Program-made: the position numbers and the translations under genes
From: Maratus speciosus
Lineage: Eukaryota; Arthropoda; Arachnida; Araneae; Salticidae
NCBI GenBank assembly: GCA_963932465.1
Contig: OZ010795.1
Span: 517,767,451 to 517,831,450 of the forward strand
Reading direction: 5' to 3'
Length of the DNA: 64,000 nucleotides
Shown here: positions 22,516-33,561 of the stretch, one piece after another
Numbering within the stretch: position 1 is the first letter of the stretch
Layout of the letters: each line of letters opens with the position of its first letter
The notes under the pieces: generated by a model
What the model was told of the DNA's origin: nothing
What the model saw: the letters and a program-made list of their open reading frames with translations, nothing else
The model's database searches: none

Positions 22516-23526
22516 TCCTTACCGTCCCTCCTGTTAAATTACACAGAAAATCACTTCAGATGCAGTCACAGAATTTTTATCAACTTTTTTCTCATGCAGA
22601 AGTATGATAGAGAAAGAACGTCTAAAATTCTTTGACAGGAAATTTACTCCAGAATTTAAATCACCATTTTAATGTAATTTCAAGCATGGTGGCTTTATTG
22701 GTAGTCTTACTGTCCCCAAGGTTTATTCCTGCACTTTTCAAGGTAATTTACTTATTTATTTATTTAATCTAATGTAAATGACAGTTTTTAAAAATCACTG
22801 AACATTGTGCCTATCACTGAATCTTAACATGATTGGCCTAAAAATAGGTTGTAATTTTCCTCACTGTCCCATCTTTACCATCCCTTTAGTCACATTAACG
22901 TCCCTTTTTTCCTTTCCGTGCCTTCTTTAACACCCCTTTAAGACAATGTTATACCAAAAATTTTTACTAAAAATACTACATTGTTATTTTTTATTTGAAT
23001 GTCCTGTGGGTACTATGGAAATTCATCATAAGTTAAAATTAAGAAGAAAATAAAAAGTTATAGTGGTAAAATGGTAAGGAAAATTAAAGTCGCAAGTTTA
23101 ACTTAAACCTCAGTTAAATAAAAAAAAAATTGTTGCTGACCATTTTTTCTTTATTTTGAATCATTAAGGCATTCGTCTATAAGTTTAAAATATTATTTTA
23201 GCAAGTTTAATTTAACCAGATTTTTATTACTGAAAGTCAAAAGTTTGTGAGAATGCCCCATAAACGTGATTTGGCGCCGTAAAGTATTTTTTTTTATATA
23301 GCCTTTTAATAGTATCCACATATCGTGATGTTACAAATACCGTTCATATTTGACGCAAACCTATATTTTAGAACAATTTACGAAAGGTTTACTAACCTTT
23401 TATTTCCCTTAGCCGGACTTTCTGTTTCATTTTTCGTAATAGGGATTATTTTGATAATTTATTTTATACTCCACAAGCTGTTGCACGAGACGTCGTTCAC
23501 GTAGCATTAAAATAGAGATAAATGCA
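22516..23526. other. Unassigned AT-rich DNA with TCCC-rich patches
   Basis: Short repeated CCGTCCC/CATCCC words occur at 22520-22540 and 22865-22930. No coding sequence or inverted repeat of note. Confidence 0.45.
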
Positions 23527-23530
23527 TTAA

Positions 23531-24251
23531 GGGGGTCCGGGACACATTTTCAAAATTTTTTATTTATTGAGTTAAAATTTTGAAATTTTTTGTTATGGTT
23601 AACCATATTATTTGTAAAAAAAATTGCATGATAAAACTTCTCATAATTTTTTTTTTAATTTAAATTTTAAATTTTCTTAAAAAAAGACGGGTAGTTTAAA
23701 ATCATTATAACTCGAAATATTATTTATAGAATTTCAATTTTTTTTCATTTAAATAAACAGACATGTATAAATTTTAATTTAGAGCCAGCATTTAAAAAAA
23801 TATTAATTAAAAAAAATTAAAAATATTTAACGAAAAAATTACAAAAAAAGTGGTGCAACTTTTTAAACAAAAATCATATTTTGAAAAGTAAATATTTTTT
23901 TCAAATATGCTGGCTCAAAAGTAAAGTAAAATAATAGAAAAAGATATGTTCCGAGTTTCAACCCTGTATCTTTAACGGTTCTCGAGTTATAAGAATTTAA
24001 ATATGAGAAATGGTGAAAAAACCTATCATGAAGAAAAACGCAATTTCACAAGAACTCGTTTCCTTGACAAACATAGCTTGAAAGGCAGATTTTGAAAACA
24101 AATCAAAACGAAAAAATTAATATTTCCTGTTTTAATTAAGATAAAAACATGATTTAAACATCATTTTAAGCAGAAAACGGCAAAGAAAATTTTAATAATA
24201 ATAAAAAAAAAAAAAAAATGAAAATTTGAAGATTTTTGTGTCCCGGACCCC
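23531..24251. mobile_element. TTAA-flanked inverted-repeat element (piggyBac-type MITE)
   Basis: TTAA at 23527-23530 and 24252-24255 flanks the ends GGGGGTCCGGGACACA and GTGTCCCGGACCCC. The 721-bp interior is extremely AT-rich with no coding capacity. A TTAA target and GGG/CCC ends agree with piggyBac-type transposition. Confidence 0.8.
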
Positions 24252-24255
24252 TTAA

Positions 24256-25579
24256 GTAAAACATTTCACTCCCCACCAGACAACCAAGTCTCAGGCTTTT
24301 TGCACATCACTATTATCTTAGAGAAAATGTTATTCTTTTAAATCACGCAAATGTTCCAATTAAATAAAGTAACATTTTCTGTATTAAAATACTGGTATCC
24401 AGAACGCCGGTAGCTTGGCAACTCTGCTCCTCTTAATAAAAACAAATATAATTAACCAACACTTTATCACATTTTATAGGAGACAATACGGAATTTCTTA
24501 TTTTTATGGCCTTACGTATACCTCAGTCATAAAAATGTAAAACTTTGTGCCAATTAATATACACAATTGCGAAAATGAAATCGCAACCAATGAGAAAAGG
24601 AAGGCAAAGTAAAATCGTGTAAATTGAGGAATCTTTCTTCGTAGTGCTGGGAGAATATTACTAAAAAATTATTTTAGGTTATATTTGGTGTGAAATATTT
24701 ATATGTATTCATTCCTGTCCTATATATCCTTTTTTTTTTGCTTATTCCATTTTTCTTTTGCACGTGAAAATCTTACAAATTAAAATTAACTCTTCGGGAG
24801 AAATTGTTATTCATTTTTTTTTTTTTTTTGCAACAATAAAGTTTATAAAATTTAACAGAATAATGTCAGTTTATTCTGTATGAAAATAACGAACTTTTTC
24901 ATTATAATCAAATAGTTGAATAAATAAATAAAAATATTATTCTATATAGTATATAAATACTATTTTCATTTCTGCGTTTAAATCAATCTATATACAAATA
25001 TCTATACAAAGGCATTCATTAATTCATTCCTTTTGCTTTGATTTGACTTCAAAAAACCATACATACTTTCACATTTATGATATTTTTAGATGAGATGCTG
25101 TTGCTACGCAACGGTTAAAAGAAAAAATGAAATATAAGTAGATTCATAAAATAAAATTTTTATATTATTCGAACACATGTATAAAATTCCATCATAAGTT
25201 ATACACCTAATTTAAAAGCTCTGACAAATGTTTTGACAAAATTGCAAACTAATAGGAATAATTTAATACTTTTATTTAAAAATTTCAGCATCCAGAATTT
25301 ACCATTTAAATCCATTATTCATATGAGCGATTTCTTTCAACAAATGAAAATTTGAAAATCGTCTGACTTGCCATAGAAAAGCATTATGCCACAAAATAAA
25401 ATGTTCTATATATTCCGAACGAATGAACCAAATTTAACCCAAAACCATACAGCTAAATTCGGGGAACTCACCAACATACCTCCTTAATTCCAAGCTAATC
25501 GGATGCTTTTTACGGGAGTTATCGCGGGACAGACAGACGGAAACCAAAAACATTTCGGGTCTCCACAGTAAGCCTTCAC
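24256..25579. other. Unassigned AT-rich DNA
   Basis: No supported gene. At 25500-25560 a segment with a GACAGACAGACGG word resembles the dispersed family ends near 44370 and 63750. Confidence 0.45.
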
Positions 25580-26019
25580 TGACGTTTCGGCAATTATTTT
25601 CATGTGAATAGTAAAAGGAGAAAGAAAAGTTAGAAAATTACGTCAGATTAAAAACGATACATTTAAAGTGTCATTAAAAAAAAAAACTTTCTTTTCGCTT
25701 TGCTAAAAAATACCGGGAGGCAAAGACTGTTTATTTAATTCATTTTATATTAGCTTATTTTGAAATATCAACTGATTTTGTTTAATCAAAGACGGAAACA
25801 GCCATTGTATCATTTAACAGCCGCTGATTTGGCTTTAAAATTCCCCAATCAAAGAGAAATGAATAGAAACCCGTTTATAGGGAGATCGCCACTGTTTTTA
25901 AACTTATAATTCAATCTTCCGAAATATTTTTTAAGCCGATCAAATTAGTGTGCTTTTAGAGTCTCCGGTGTCTGAACGGAGGTTGACGAGCGTAGCTCGT
26001 AGGGGGCAGCGCCCCCTAG
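25580..26019 (+). mobile_element. Helitron 3' half
   Basis: It joins the family at about GAAAGAAAAGTTAGAAAATTACG and ends in GGGGGCAGCGCCCCCTAG|T at 26019. The CACTGTTTTT and GCCGATCAAATTAG family blocks are present. The 5' half is absent. A TA microsatellite (26022-26040) follows at once. Confidence 0.8.
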
Positions 26020-26040
26020 TATATATATATATATATATAT

Positions 26041-26502
26041 AATAATAATAATTTTAAATCAAAATTTAACTTATAAGTCATATAGCAATATTAACCAAAA
26101 TTCTAAATAAAGACGGCATGTAATAATATTATACATTAATTATTATCTATCAACAAAATAATAATGGTACAAATTATAGTTCTAAGATATTAAATGAACA
26201 CATGAAGTTAGATGCTACAATAGAATCATTTTTAATTTCTAAATGAATAAGAAGATATGCTGTACTGAATTATTGTAAAAAATATAATTAAATACAATGC
26301 ATAATAAAATGCGGAAAAGCAGCCATATTTATCCTGTATTTGAAACCAATTGAAATCATTTAAAATTTAAAAACCAAAATGATGGGCTTATAAAGTGTAA
26401 TATCACATGCAAAATACAATGAAAAAAATCATAGTCTAATAAAATATACTCCATAAATATACGGGCAATGCAGCAGAATACTGTAGAATTTTATATCAAT
26501 AA
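26041..26502. other. Unassigned AT-rich DNA between two Helitron ends
   Basis: It lies between a forward Helitron 3' end (26019) and a reverse 3' end (26503). The stretch has no gene. Part of it (26041-26180) resembles 36110-36200 in order of short words. Confidence 0.4.
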
Positions 26503-27310
26503 CTAGGGGGCTCTCCCCCCTGCAAGCTACGCTCGCCAACCCCCGTTCAGACACTGTAGAATCTAAAAGCACGCTAATCTGATCGGTTTTAAAAAGATTA
26601 GAGAAGATTGAATTATACTGAAAAAACCTGTAGCGATCTCCCTGTAAACGGGTTTCCATTCAATTTTTTTTATTGCAAAATTTTAAGGTAGAATCAGTTG
26701 CTGTTAAGACATCCAATGGTTGTTTTCATGTTTGGTTAAAGAAGATCAGTTAAACATTTGAAAAGAAGCTAAAATAAAATGAATTAAGTAAACAGAGTAT
26801 TTGTCTCTCGGTATTTTTTAACAGCCTTATAAAACGATTGACATAATACAATTACTAAAATTTGCTGCTTTAACCCCTTCAAGAGCGGTGGTTCATTTTT
26901 GGATCACTTAATTTTAATTCTTAAATGCCACATTAGCATCAGAATATTCGGATGAAAATTTCTCTTTTATTAAGTAAGTGAACAAAAGCATTTTTGTATT
27001 TCTAAATTTGTTTGTAAATTCTGGTGCCATTCACTGATTTCAAGATTTTACGAATAGAAGTGCCTTGTCCGTGAAAGGGTTAAACGCATATTAATGTATT
27101 TATTATTTTAAAGTTTCCTTTCCCTTTTAATATTCACGTGTAAATACAATTTTCAGGACATAATTTTCAATATTTTCCTGCCTTTAACACGTACTTATTT
27201 AATTGTATTTGAAAGTTTTTTTTCTGTTGTTAATAGTCACGTGAAAATAAATTTTTAATCGTTAGCAAATATTATTCTTTGCGCTGTTTTTAAAATTGAA
27301 AACAATCTCT
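26503..27310 (-). mobile_element. Helitron, reverse orientation, 3' part, with a nested small element
   Basis: A|CTAGGGGGCTCTCCCCCC starts the reverse 3' end and TACGCTCGCCAACCCCCG follows, as in the other copies. The match runs to about 27310 (GCGCTGTTTT). The 5' end is lost. The segment 26874-27079 is a separate insertion. Confidence 0.75.
26874..27079. mobile_element. TTAA-flanked MITE (CCCCTTCAAG ends), copy 1
   Basis: TTAA at 26870-26873 and 27080-27083 surrounds CCCCTTCAAGAGCGG and GTCCGTGAAAGGG. It interrupts the reverse Helitron, whose family sequence resumes at AACGCATATTAATG. A degenerate second copy lies at about 39065-39290. Confidence 0.75.
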
Positions 27311-27724
27311 ATAATAATAGCCTAAGTCATGTGACTATCATCAACAGCTCCAAGCGGATCCCTTCGCTTTTTATATTCCAGGCGGCCATTTTGGTATTTT
27401 AATGTTAGCCATCCACAGGTGTGATAAGTCGCCGAATATTATTCTATCCCCATTATTTCGTTTATATTATAATAGTCCAAGTCATGTAACTGCCATAAAC
27501 AACGGGCTGATTCGCTTTTCATTACAACTTCGCTTTTCATAAGAAAGGTTTCCATTTTGATTAAAGAATCAAAATTATTTTTTCGAATAAAACTACATAA
27601 AAGTTGCCATGATCACAAAGAATTCTTTTTACTTTTATGTTAGCCGGGTGAAAATCTCGACAATAGCCTTTTTTTAACTCGCCAGTTAGCATTTTTTTTT
27701 ATTTTTCGAGTGGTAAATTAAAAC
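27311..27724. other. Unassigned DNA with a ~130-bp duplicated motif
   Basis: AAGTCATGTGACTATCATCAACAG near 27326 and AAGTCATGTAACTGCCATAAACAA near 27480 share spacing to CTTCGCTTTT. No gene is visible. Confidence 0.35.
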
Positions 27725-28010
27725 GGTGCTACTTGGTTATCCCATCGACGAAAAATCTGTCGGCAAACTATAAGATTAAATGCCTATAATGGTTGATCGT
27801 AAATGTCACATTCACTTGACTTTAAGGAAGTTACACATGTTCACGCCATCAAGTGATTTTTATTTCGACGTTTTATTTGTATTTTTATTAATGTTATACT
27901 AATTTATTTGTTCTTTTGTTATTTAAAATAAAAAAATATGTCAATTTGTATAATTTGGCGAAATTGGTCGACGGGAGAAGTAATATCATTAAAACGTTGC
28001 TTTGAAGTGG
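27725..28010. mobile_element. Palindromic-end element (TCCCGTCGAC family)
   Basis: GCTACTTGGTTATCCCATCG at the left is mirrored by GGTCGACGGGAGAAGTAAT at the right. Copies or parts occur inside Helitrons (11970-12130, 12970-13140 and 46998-47230) and at 2131-2330 and 6485-6690. There is no coding sequence. Ends alone do not settle whether it moves by itself or is a Helitron interior module. Confidence 0.5.
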
Positions 28011-28029
28011 AAATTAAATCTCATGATTT

Positions 28030-28348
28030 GTTGCATTGTCACATACGGGTTTGGCGTAAATTTTTTTAACGACAATTTGGCGAAAACCTCGTTTACAAAT
28101 ACCTGTTACATATGTATTTTTAAATTATTTTCTGTTATTTTTAAAATGAAATAACAATAAATAAAAAAAAAAATAATTAATAACTATAGAACAAAACAAT
28201 TCATAACATTTTTTGTAAATGAAAGAAAATAAATTCAAATAAACATTTATTAATAAATAAGCAACAATAGTCGGGTTACCATGTCAGGCAAAATGACGCC
28301 ATTTTGGCGCCAATTAGGTACCCCGTTGCGTATATGACATCTGTGTCT
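28030..28348. mobile_element. Small inverted-repeat element, copy 2 of the 1791-2130 family
   Basis: It shares the interior with copy 1 (ACAATTTGGCGAAAACCT, GGAACAAAACAATT-like and CCATTTTGGCGCCAATTA words) and the right end GCGTATATGACATCTGTG. The left end is worn. Confidence 0.6.
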
Positions 28349-28806
28349 AATATTTTTCTTTTCGGTTCGTTAAAAAAAAAGAATGAAGTAAAAGCCATTT
28401 ATTTTAAAGGTTTCAATTTTAAATGAATGTTTTGTATTAAATAAAATGATAATGAAATACAAATTGAATTCTGAATAAAAGTAACATGATGCATTTCTTA
28501 GCATACATTTAAGAGAGGCCAAACTCGTCGCCAAATTAATTTAAAATAACCTTTTCTAAAATACGAAAAAAAAATATCTTTTATGATTAAAATTTGAGTT
28601 GCCATCATTAGAAAAAAAGTATTTAAAGTTAGAAAAAAATTAATATTTCGAAAACTAATTTTAATTTTAAAATTCTAATACCAGTTTTGAGATCTGTGGA
28701 TCAATACGGATTTTTGGTGTTAATTTCATCGCAAAGTCGTTTCATAGAATCGTTACATAAATTCGTTTCAATTCGATTCATTAGGATTTTATATATATAG
28801 GGTAGA
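28349..28806 (-). repeat. Helitron-like 5' part, copy of 7440-7834
   Basis: GGTGTTAATTTCATCGCA and TTCATTAGGATTTTATATAT match 7690-7830. The right end reads A|TCTACCCTATATATATAAA on the minus strand. Confidence 0.5.
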
Positions 28807-29299
28807 TATTTATCAAAGTTAAGAATGGTAACCAATAGAACATTTATTGTTTTTATTTAAAAATAGAGGTACCAAACACTTAATGCATTTTACTCTAGTG
28901 TAACCTATGCAGCCCAGAACTTTACACAGTTGTTTTTTATCTAAGTGTTGTGGCCAGTGATCAATTTTATCCTTCCTTACATCTTTAGACGTTTCATAAA
29001 GCTGAAAACAATGGACTACTAAGTTGTTACTATAAAATTTTAATCATTGGCTTTTTTGATGATGTAACTGGTACCTTCAGGGGGGCATGGACAAGGAAGC
29101 ACAAGGGAAGGAGAATAGAGCCCCTATAAATCTGAGAAAAGAAGTATTTTGGCCATTTTTTATCATTTCGCTCCCGTTTAACAAAAAAATTATATTTGCC
29201 ATTAAGGGGGGGGGGGGGCTTAAACCCTCAAATCGGGAGTCCCGGTGCAGCTGCCCGAATGCCTCTGCATTAGTCAGGCCCTGGTTTTACAGTAAACTG
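28807..29299. other. Unassigned DNA with G-rich patch
   Basis: A G tract (29205-29218) and the words CAGGGGGGCATGG (29078) and CAGGCCCTG (29275) suggest worn hAT-like ends, but no duplication was found. The 73-codon frame at 29087-29308 has no recognisable family. Confidence 0.35.
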
Positions 29300-29778
29300 A
29301 TATGGTAATAAAAGTGAAAAAAAATTAAATATCATGCGAACCAGTTGTGAAAGGAACAATGCTCAAAATGTTTACAAAAGCGGAACTCAATTCATGGTGT
29401 TGCCAAATGGCAACAAATGCATATTCATGAGCATGCAATTTTTGTTCCAATGAACATTACTGAAAATTATTTAAAATAACTTTTAAAAGTATATTCTTTT
29501 CAGAAATATTTTTTTCAAATGAAATTTTGCATGTTAAATATTTTTTATATGAGTTAGAAATCCAACTATGCCTAACAAAATGGAAGGTATCAAAAATTGA
29601 TTTTTATTTGTAATTTATAAACAACTATTGCCAACTATGATACTTTTTATGAACTAAACCTAAATATAGGACCAAAATGAATACATAAAGCTTAAAGTTT
29701 TCAAGAGACAACGGTAAATAAACAATTAGGAGGAAAAATTTAATATATTGCCAATTGGCAACAGTATGAACTAGAGGG
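29300..29778. mobile_element. TTAA-flanked small element, right part
   Basis: It ends TATGAACTAGAGGG|TTAA at 29779-29782, the mirror of the left end at 10545. The TGCCAAATGGCAACA and GCCAATTGGCAACA palindromes are internal. The left end was not located. Confidence 0.5.
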
Positions 29779-29814
29779 TTAAGTTTGTACCATTAATTTG
29801 GGATCCCCCTGTAT

Positions 29815-30020
29815 GCTAATTGCAGAATTTGTAGAACGCTTACGACTATGTAATTTTTGTATGTTGTTATTGACACCTACAGCATGTTTTTCTTAGAAGA
29901 GGTTGTTTATAGCTTTTACAGGGTCGCACAAAAGAATACTAATATATGAAACGGATATATGCTAACTGTAGAATTTATAGAACGCTGACACAGTAATATA
30001 TTTTTAGTATGTTGTTACAG
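29815..30020. repeat. Direct repeat pair, ~75 bp, spaced ~135 bp
   Basis: ATGCTAATTGCAGAATTTGT at 29815 and ATGCTAACTGTAGAATTTAT at 29958 begin parallel segments that both run to TATGTTGTTA. No coding sequence. Confidence 0.6.
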
Positions 30021-30655
30021 TCGGACAAATAGGCAGGCAGACAGACAACATGTAAACAGCCGGTAGACAGAAGACAGTAGGCAGCACACAGATTCCAGGC
30101 AGACTTACAGCATACAGATATACAGCACATAGCAGACAGACAGACAACTGACAGCAGACAGAAAGCATGCAGGCAGTCAGCATACAGACATCCGACAGAG
30201 TGTAGACAAGAAGCAGATAGCAGACAGACAGTTAGCAGGCAGATAGGGAACAGACATACAGCAGGAAGAGCTGGCAGAAAGAGAGACCAGTCACGCAAAA
30301 AGAAGACAAACATACATCCGATACATATACAGCATATAGACATACAGGCAACACTCAGCAAACACCCAGGCAGAAAACATACATCAGACAGACATACAGT
30401 AGCAACCATACTGCAGACAAGCAGACAGCAGACAGAAGACAAATAGCAGACACATAGACAGCAGACAGTTATCAGGCAGACAGACAACATACAGACAGTC
30501 AAGAGAGTGTAGACAGTCAGATAGACAGCAGACAGCAGACTGTTAGCAGGCAGACAAAAACAGACAGACAGTAGACAAACAGATAGCCGACAGAAGGTAG
30601 ACATATACCAGACAGACAAAGAGAGAGACAGAGAGACTGACAGAGACACACAGAA
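30005..30655. repeat. CAGACA-rich degenerate minisatellite
   Basis: About 650 bp is composed of CAGACA, CAGCAGACAG and GCAGGCAGAC words with low order. On the minus strand it leaves an open frame of 240 codons (29975-30697) rich in Ser-Val-Cys-Leu. Long period-6/8 repeats without T-A-G words give such frames by chance, so I do not call it a gene. Confidence 0.85.
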
Positions 30656-30699
30656 ATGTTCGGAGATAGCCCAAGAAGGGCTTAGAGGGCAGACCACCT

Positions 30700-31110
30700 A
30701 GTGGTGTGCATGAAGTTTATTGATCATATGCAGGGAAAACCGGAAGAATTAAAATTAATTAGATTATATGGATGGGATGTGCTGAAAATGTGTTTCTCGT
30801 TTTGTTACTCGTTTTCCTACTAAACCAAATTTAAATTTATGTAGTGTATAATATAAATTCATACAAATGGTACAACAAAAGGCTCTATAGATATATTGCA
30901 CTCTATGAATAGCAGTTGCGAAAAAATATGCTTTTGTTTGTTTTATGCGTTTTATAGCTGAATTAAATTTTAGTTTAACTATCTGTTATGCATAAAAATC
31001 GATAGAGTATATCCAGAATTGCACAAACGAGTTCACATACATTACTGTCTATGAACAGTAATTGTTGAAAATGAGTTTTTAATTCAATGAAATAAAAAAT
31101 TAATAATCTT
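30700..31110. other. Unassigned AT-rich DNA
   Basis: No coding sequence, inverted repeat or family match was recognised. Confidence 0.45.
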
Positions 31111-31320
31111 GCTAAAAAGGTGCATTTAATTCCTTAAAAGGTGTCAGAATGTGTAAGTATGTGTGTAATCGAATCAACCCTGAATATGATCACGTTGTGA
31201 TCGAAAGAACTCGGCGTGGGATATTGAAGTTTTAAGTTTTTAAAACTATTTTTTATATGTAGTAATAACAACTTTTACATATTCTGACATCTTTTAAGGA
31301 ATTGAATGCACCTTTTTAGC
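31111..31320. mobile_element. Short hairpin-type element with ~48-bp inverted repeats
   Basis: GCTAAAAAGGTGCATTTAAT at the left and ATTGAATGCACCTTTTTAGC at the right match over about 48 bp with few mismatches (TTCCTTAAAAG/CTTTTAAGGAA and TGTCAGAATGTG/TATTCTGACA). The loop is about 110 bp. No clear target duplication was seen. Confidence 0.75.
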
Positions 31321-31366
31321 ACAATATTAATTTTAATTTGATTTAAATTAAGGTGAATCTGACATT

Positions 31367-31367
<1 letters not shown>

Positions 31368-31400
<33 letters not shown>
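31368..31400. repeat. TA microsatellite
   Basis: About 16 TA repeats. Confidence 0.9.
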
Positions 31401-31836
31401 TTTAAATATATATCTCATGAGTTTTTAATTGTATTGTATAGTTCCTAAATTATTTATTTAGACATTTTTCATTTTATGAACAGTGAGTTTTTTACAATAT
31501 TCTGATAGCTTTGAAAAGCGTTTCATAATCTATGCGTGATGCACGATTTTTCGTTCTTATTTAAAGTTAGTTTAAATTTGATTTTGTTTTCTATTTTATC
31601 TGAACAAAACTATTATAAAATGTTATTTTTTGAAAATTAAATTTTATAACTGTAACTAAAGTCTACATTTTACAACTAGCGATGCACATATTAAAAAGAA
31701 AAAACATTTTACGAAATAATTTTTAATTAATTATTATAGGCAAAGTAATTATCTTGATATGTACTACGGTGTGGTGTCTATTTGCAAATAAAGTTTTTAG
31801 CTGTAATTTTGCAGCAATGTACAGAATGTCGTTTTT
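31401..31836. other. Unassigned AT-rich DNA
   Basis: 31505-31560 resembles 60050-60095 (GTTTCATAATCTATGC) and is part of a dispersed repeat. No gene. Confidence 0.4.
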
Positions 31837-32208
31837 AGGTGCGTTCGTAATTATATAAATACGTAGCTTCTATAGTCGTCGTTCAGTCCGTCTGTCCGCT
31901 TATAACAGAGCAAAAACTACCCAACCGTATGGTCTGAAATTTTAAATATATAATTGTTGCAAAATTTTGTCGAGTCATTTCAAATTGTATGATAATCGGA
32001 TGCATAGTTTAATTACAGGGAGAGTCAAAAGTTTTCCGTTACATTACGGCCCATGGGAAAAAATTATTTCAAGTGCATTTTAATGATGTTACAGCCTTTC
32101 GAACAGAATGAAATTGATATGCACTTATGAAGTGCACTAAAATATACATTCAGTACAATATGCGGTGCAAAAAATATTTATAAAACTAGTTATAGTACGA
32201 ACGCACCT
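31837..32208 (+). mobile_element. Inverted-repeat element, copy 1 of a dispersed family
   Basis: The ends are AGGTGCGTTCGTAATTATA and TATAGTACGAACGCACCT. The interior contains CAGTCCGTCTGTCCG and CCGTTACATTACGGCC words shared with 44100-44400 (reverse) and 63690-64000 (forward). No coding sequence. Confidence 0.7.
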
Positions 32209-32630
32209 CATTTGCCACGTTTGATGAGCAATTTCCAACTTTTTTTTTTTTTTTTCGTTAACCATTAGGTATTTCCTAAATCATTTGTTTTGTTTAAATT
32301 TACAATTGCAAAAGTATTTCAAATGTGTTTCCTTATCGTATGAAAATCTATTTACGCCAAAAGAGTTATTTTTTAAAAGTTACGAAATCTTAATTTTTAT
32401 ACGGTTTCTTGATCATGTAAGTTATGTACAGTATGCCCACTAAAGTCTATTGTCACCCTCTTAACTTCGAAACGGCTGCTGCTATATTCATAAAAGTGCA
32501 TAGTAAAGTAGCCATGCGCTACTGAATGAATCCACCTACGACGCCATCTGGTGGAAAACTGCAGAGTTAGCCTTCCTATCTCGAAAACGGAAAGAGATAG
32601 CGGAAAAAAGTGATTTACAAAGTTCTAGAG

Positions 32631-33404
32631 CAGGGATGGCGAACCTTTTTGAGTATGCGCGCCAAAAATTCAAAATTATTATGTATCAGCATTCTAACGT
32701 GCCAAAAACATTTAAACTTAAATAAAATCCAACAGTTAATTTTTATAGAAATTTTACTTAAATATTTTTACACATACTAAATTCGATTCCTAACTTATTT
32801 TCTATACTGTATTTACTCAATAATATAGCCATGTCGCATCGAATTCCCTATTAATAATCTATAAATGAATTTTTCTTTTATTGTATACTTCCGAATTCGA
32901 TCATTTTTAGTCCTTCAGGTAGAAGCAGGTTCAATAGTTAATTATTTGCACTAACAGTTGAAATTAACTTTTCATTTTTCAAAATTAAAACCTAAATATA
33001 ATAAAACCTAAAATAACTTAAAACCATAAACTTAAATAAAATAAAACCTAATCTGAAGTAGAAGCGTGCCAATTAGGTATATTACTATGCAAACTATTTC
33101 TTAAAATTCAATTTTTAAAAATGAAGCAAAACGATTTGGAAAACACTACAATGTTGAATGATTTGGTGAGAAAATGATGCTACAGGGTGTTTTCATTTAA
33201 TTCTATAATGCCTTAATTCATTCAAAAGTAACGGAGTACTTTAATGTAAATTGTATACCTGTTACACAAAACTATATTTTTTGTAAAAAACATAAAATGG
33301 ATTTTTCTCCATAAACTGAATATAATTTATAATTTTTTACGCGTGCCAGAGAAGTTTTCTTACGTGCCAAGTTTGGCACACGTGCCATAGGTTCGCCATC
33401 TCTG
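32631..33404. mobile_element. hAT-type MITE nested in the mariner-type element
   Basis: The ends are CAGGGATGGCGAACC and GGTTCGCCATCTCTG. The flanks TTCTAGAG (32623-32630) and TTCTAAAG (33405-33412) form an 8-bp duplication with one mismatch. It contains GTGCCAA/TTGGCAC subterminal words. No coding sequence. Confidence 0.9.
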
Positions 33405-33561
33405 TTCTAAAGCATCATCGATTTAGTACGAAAAGACACCTTGTGGACATTGATGCGAAGAATAGAACGGTTACGCGCATTTGTTTTTTCGTGGTTTCTA
33501 CACTGCGACGTGACAAAACGATCTTAGAAAGAAAAGAACAACTAGTTATAACAATATACTT

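Noticed and set aside
29975..30697. 240-codon minus-strand open frame rich in Ser, Val, Cys and Leu
   Set aside because: It reads straight through a degenerate CAGACA minisatellite. Such repeats lack stops in one frame by composition, and there is no domain or signal for a real protein.
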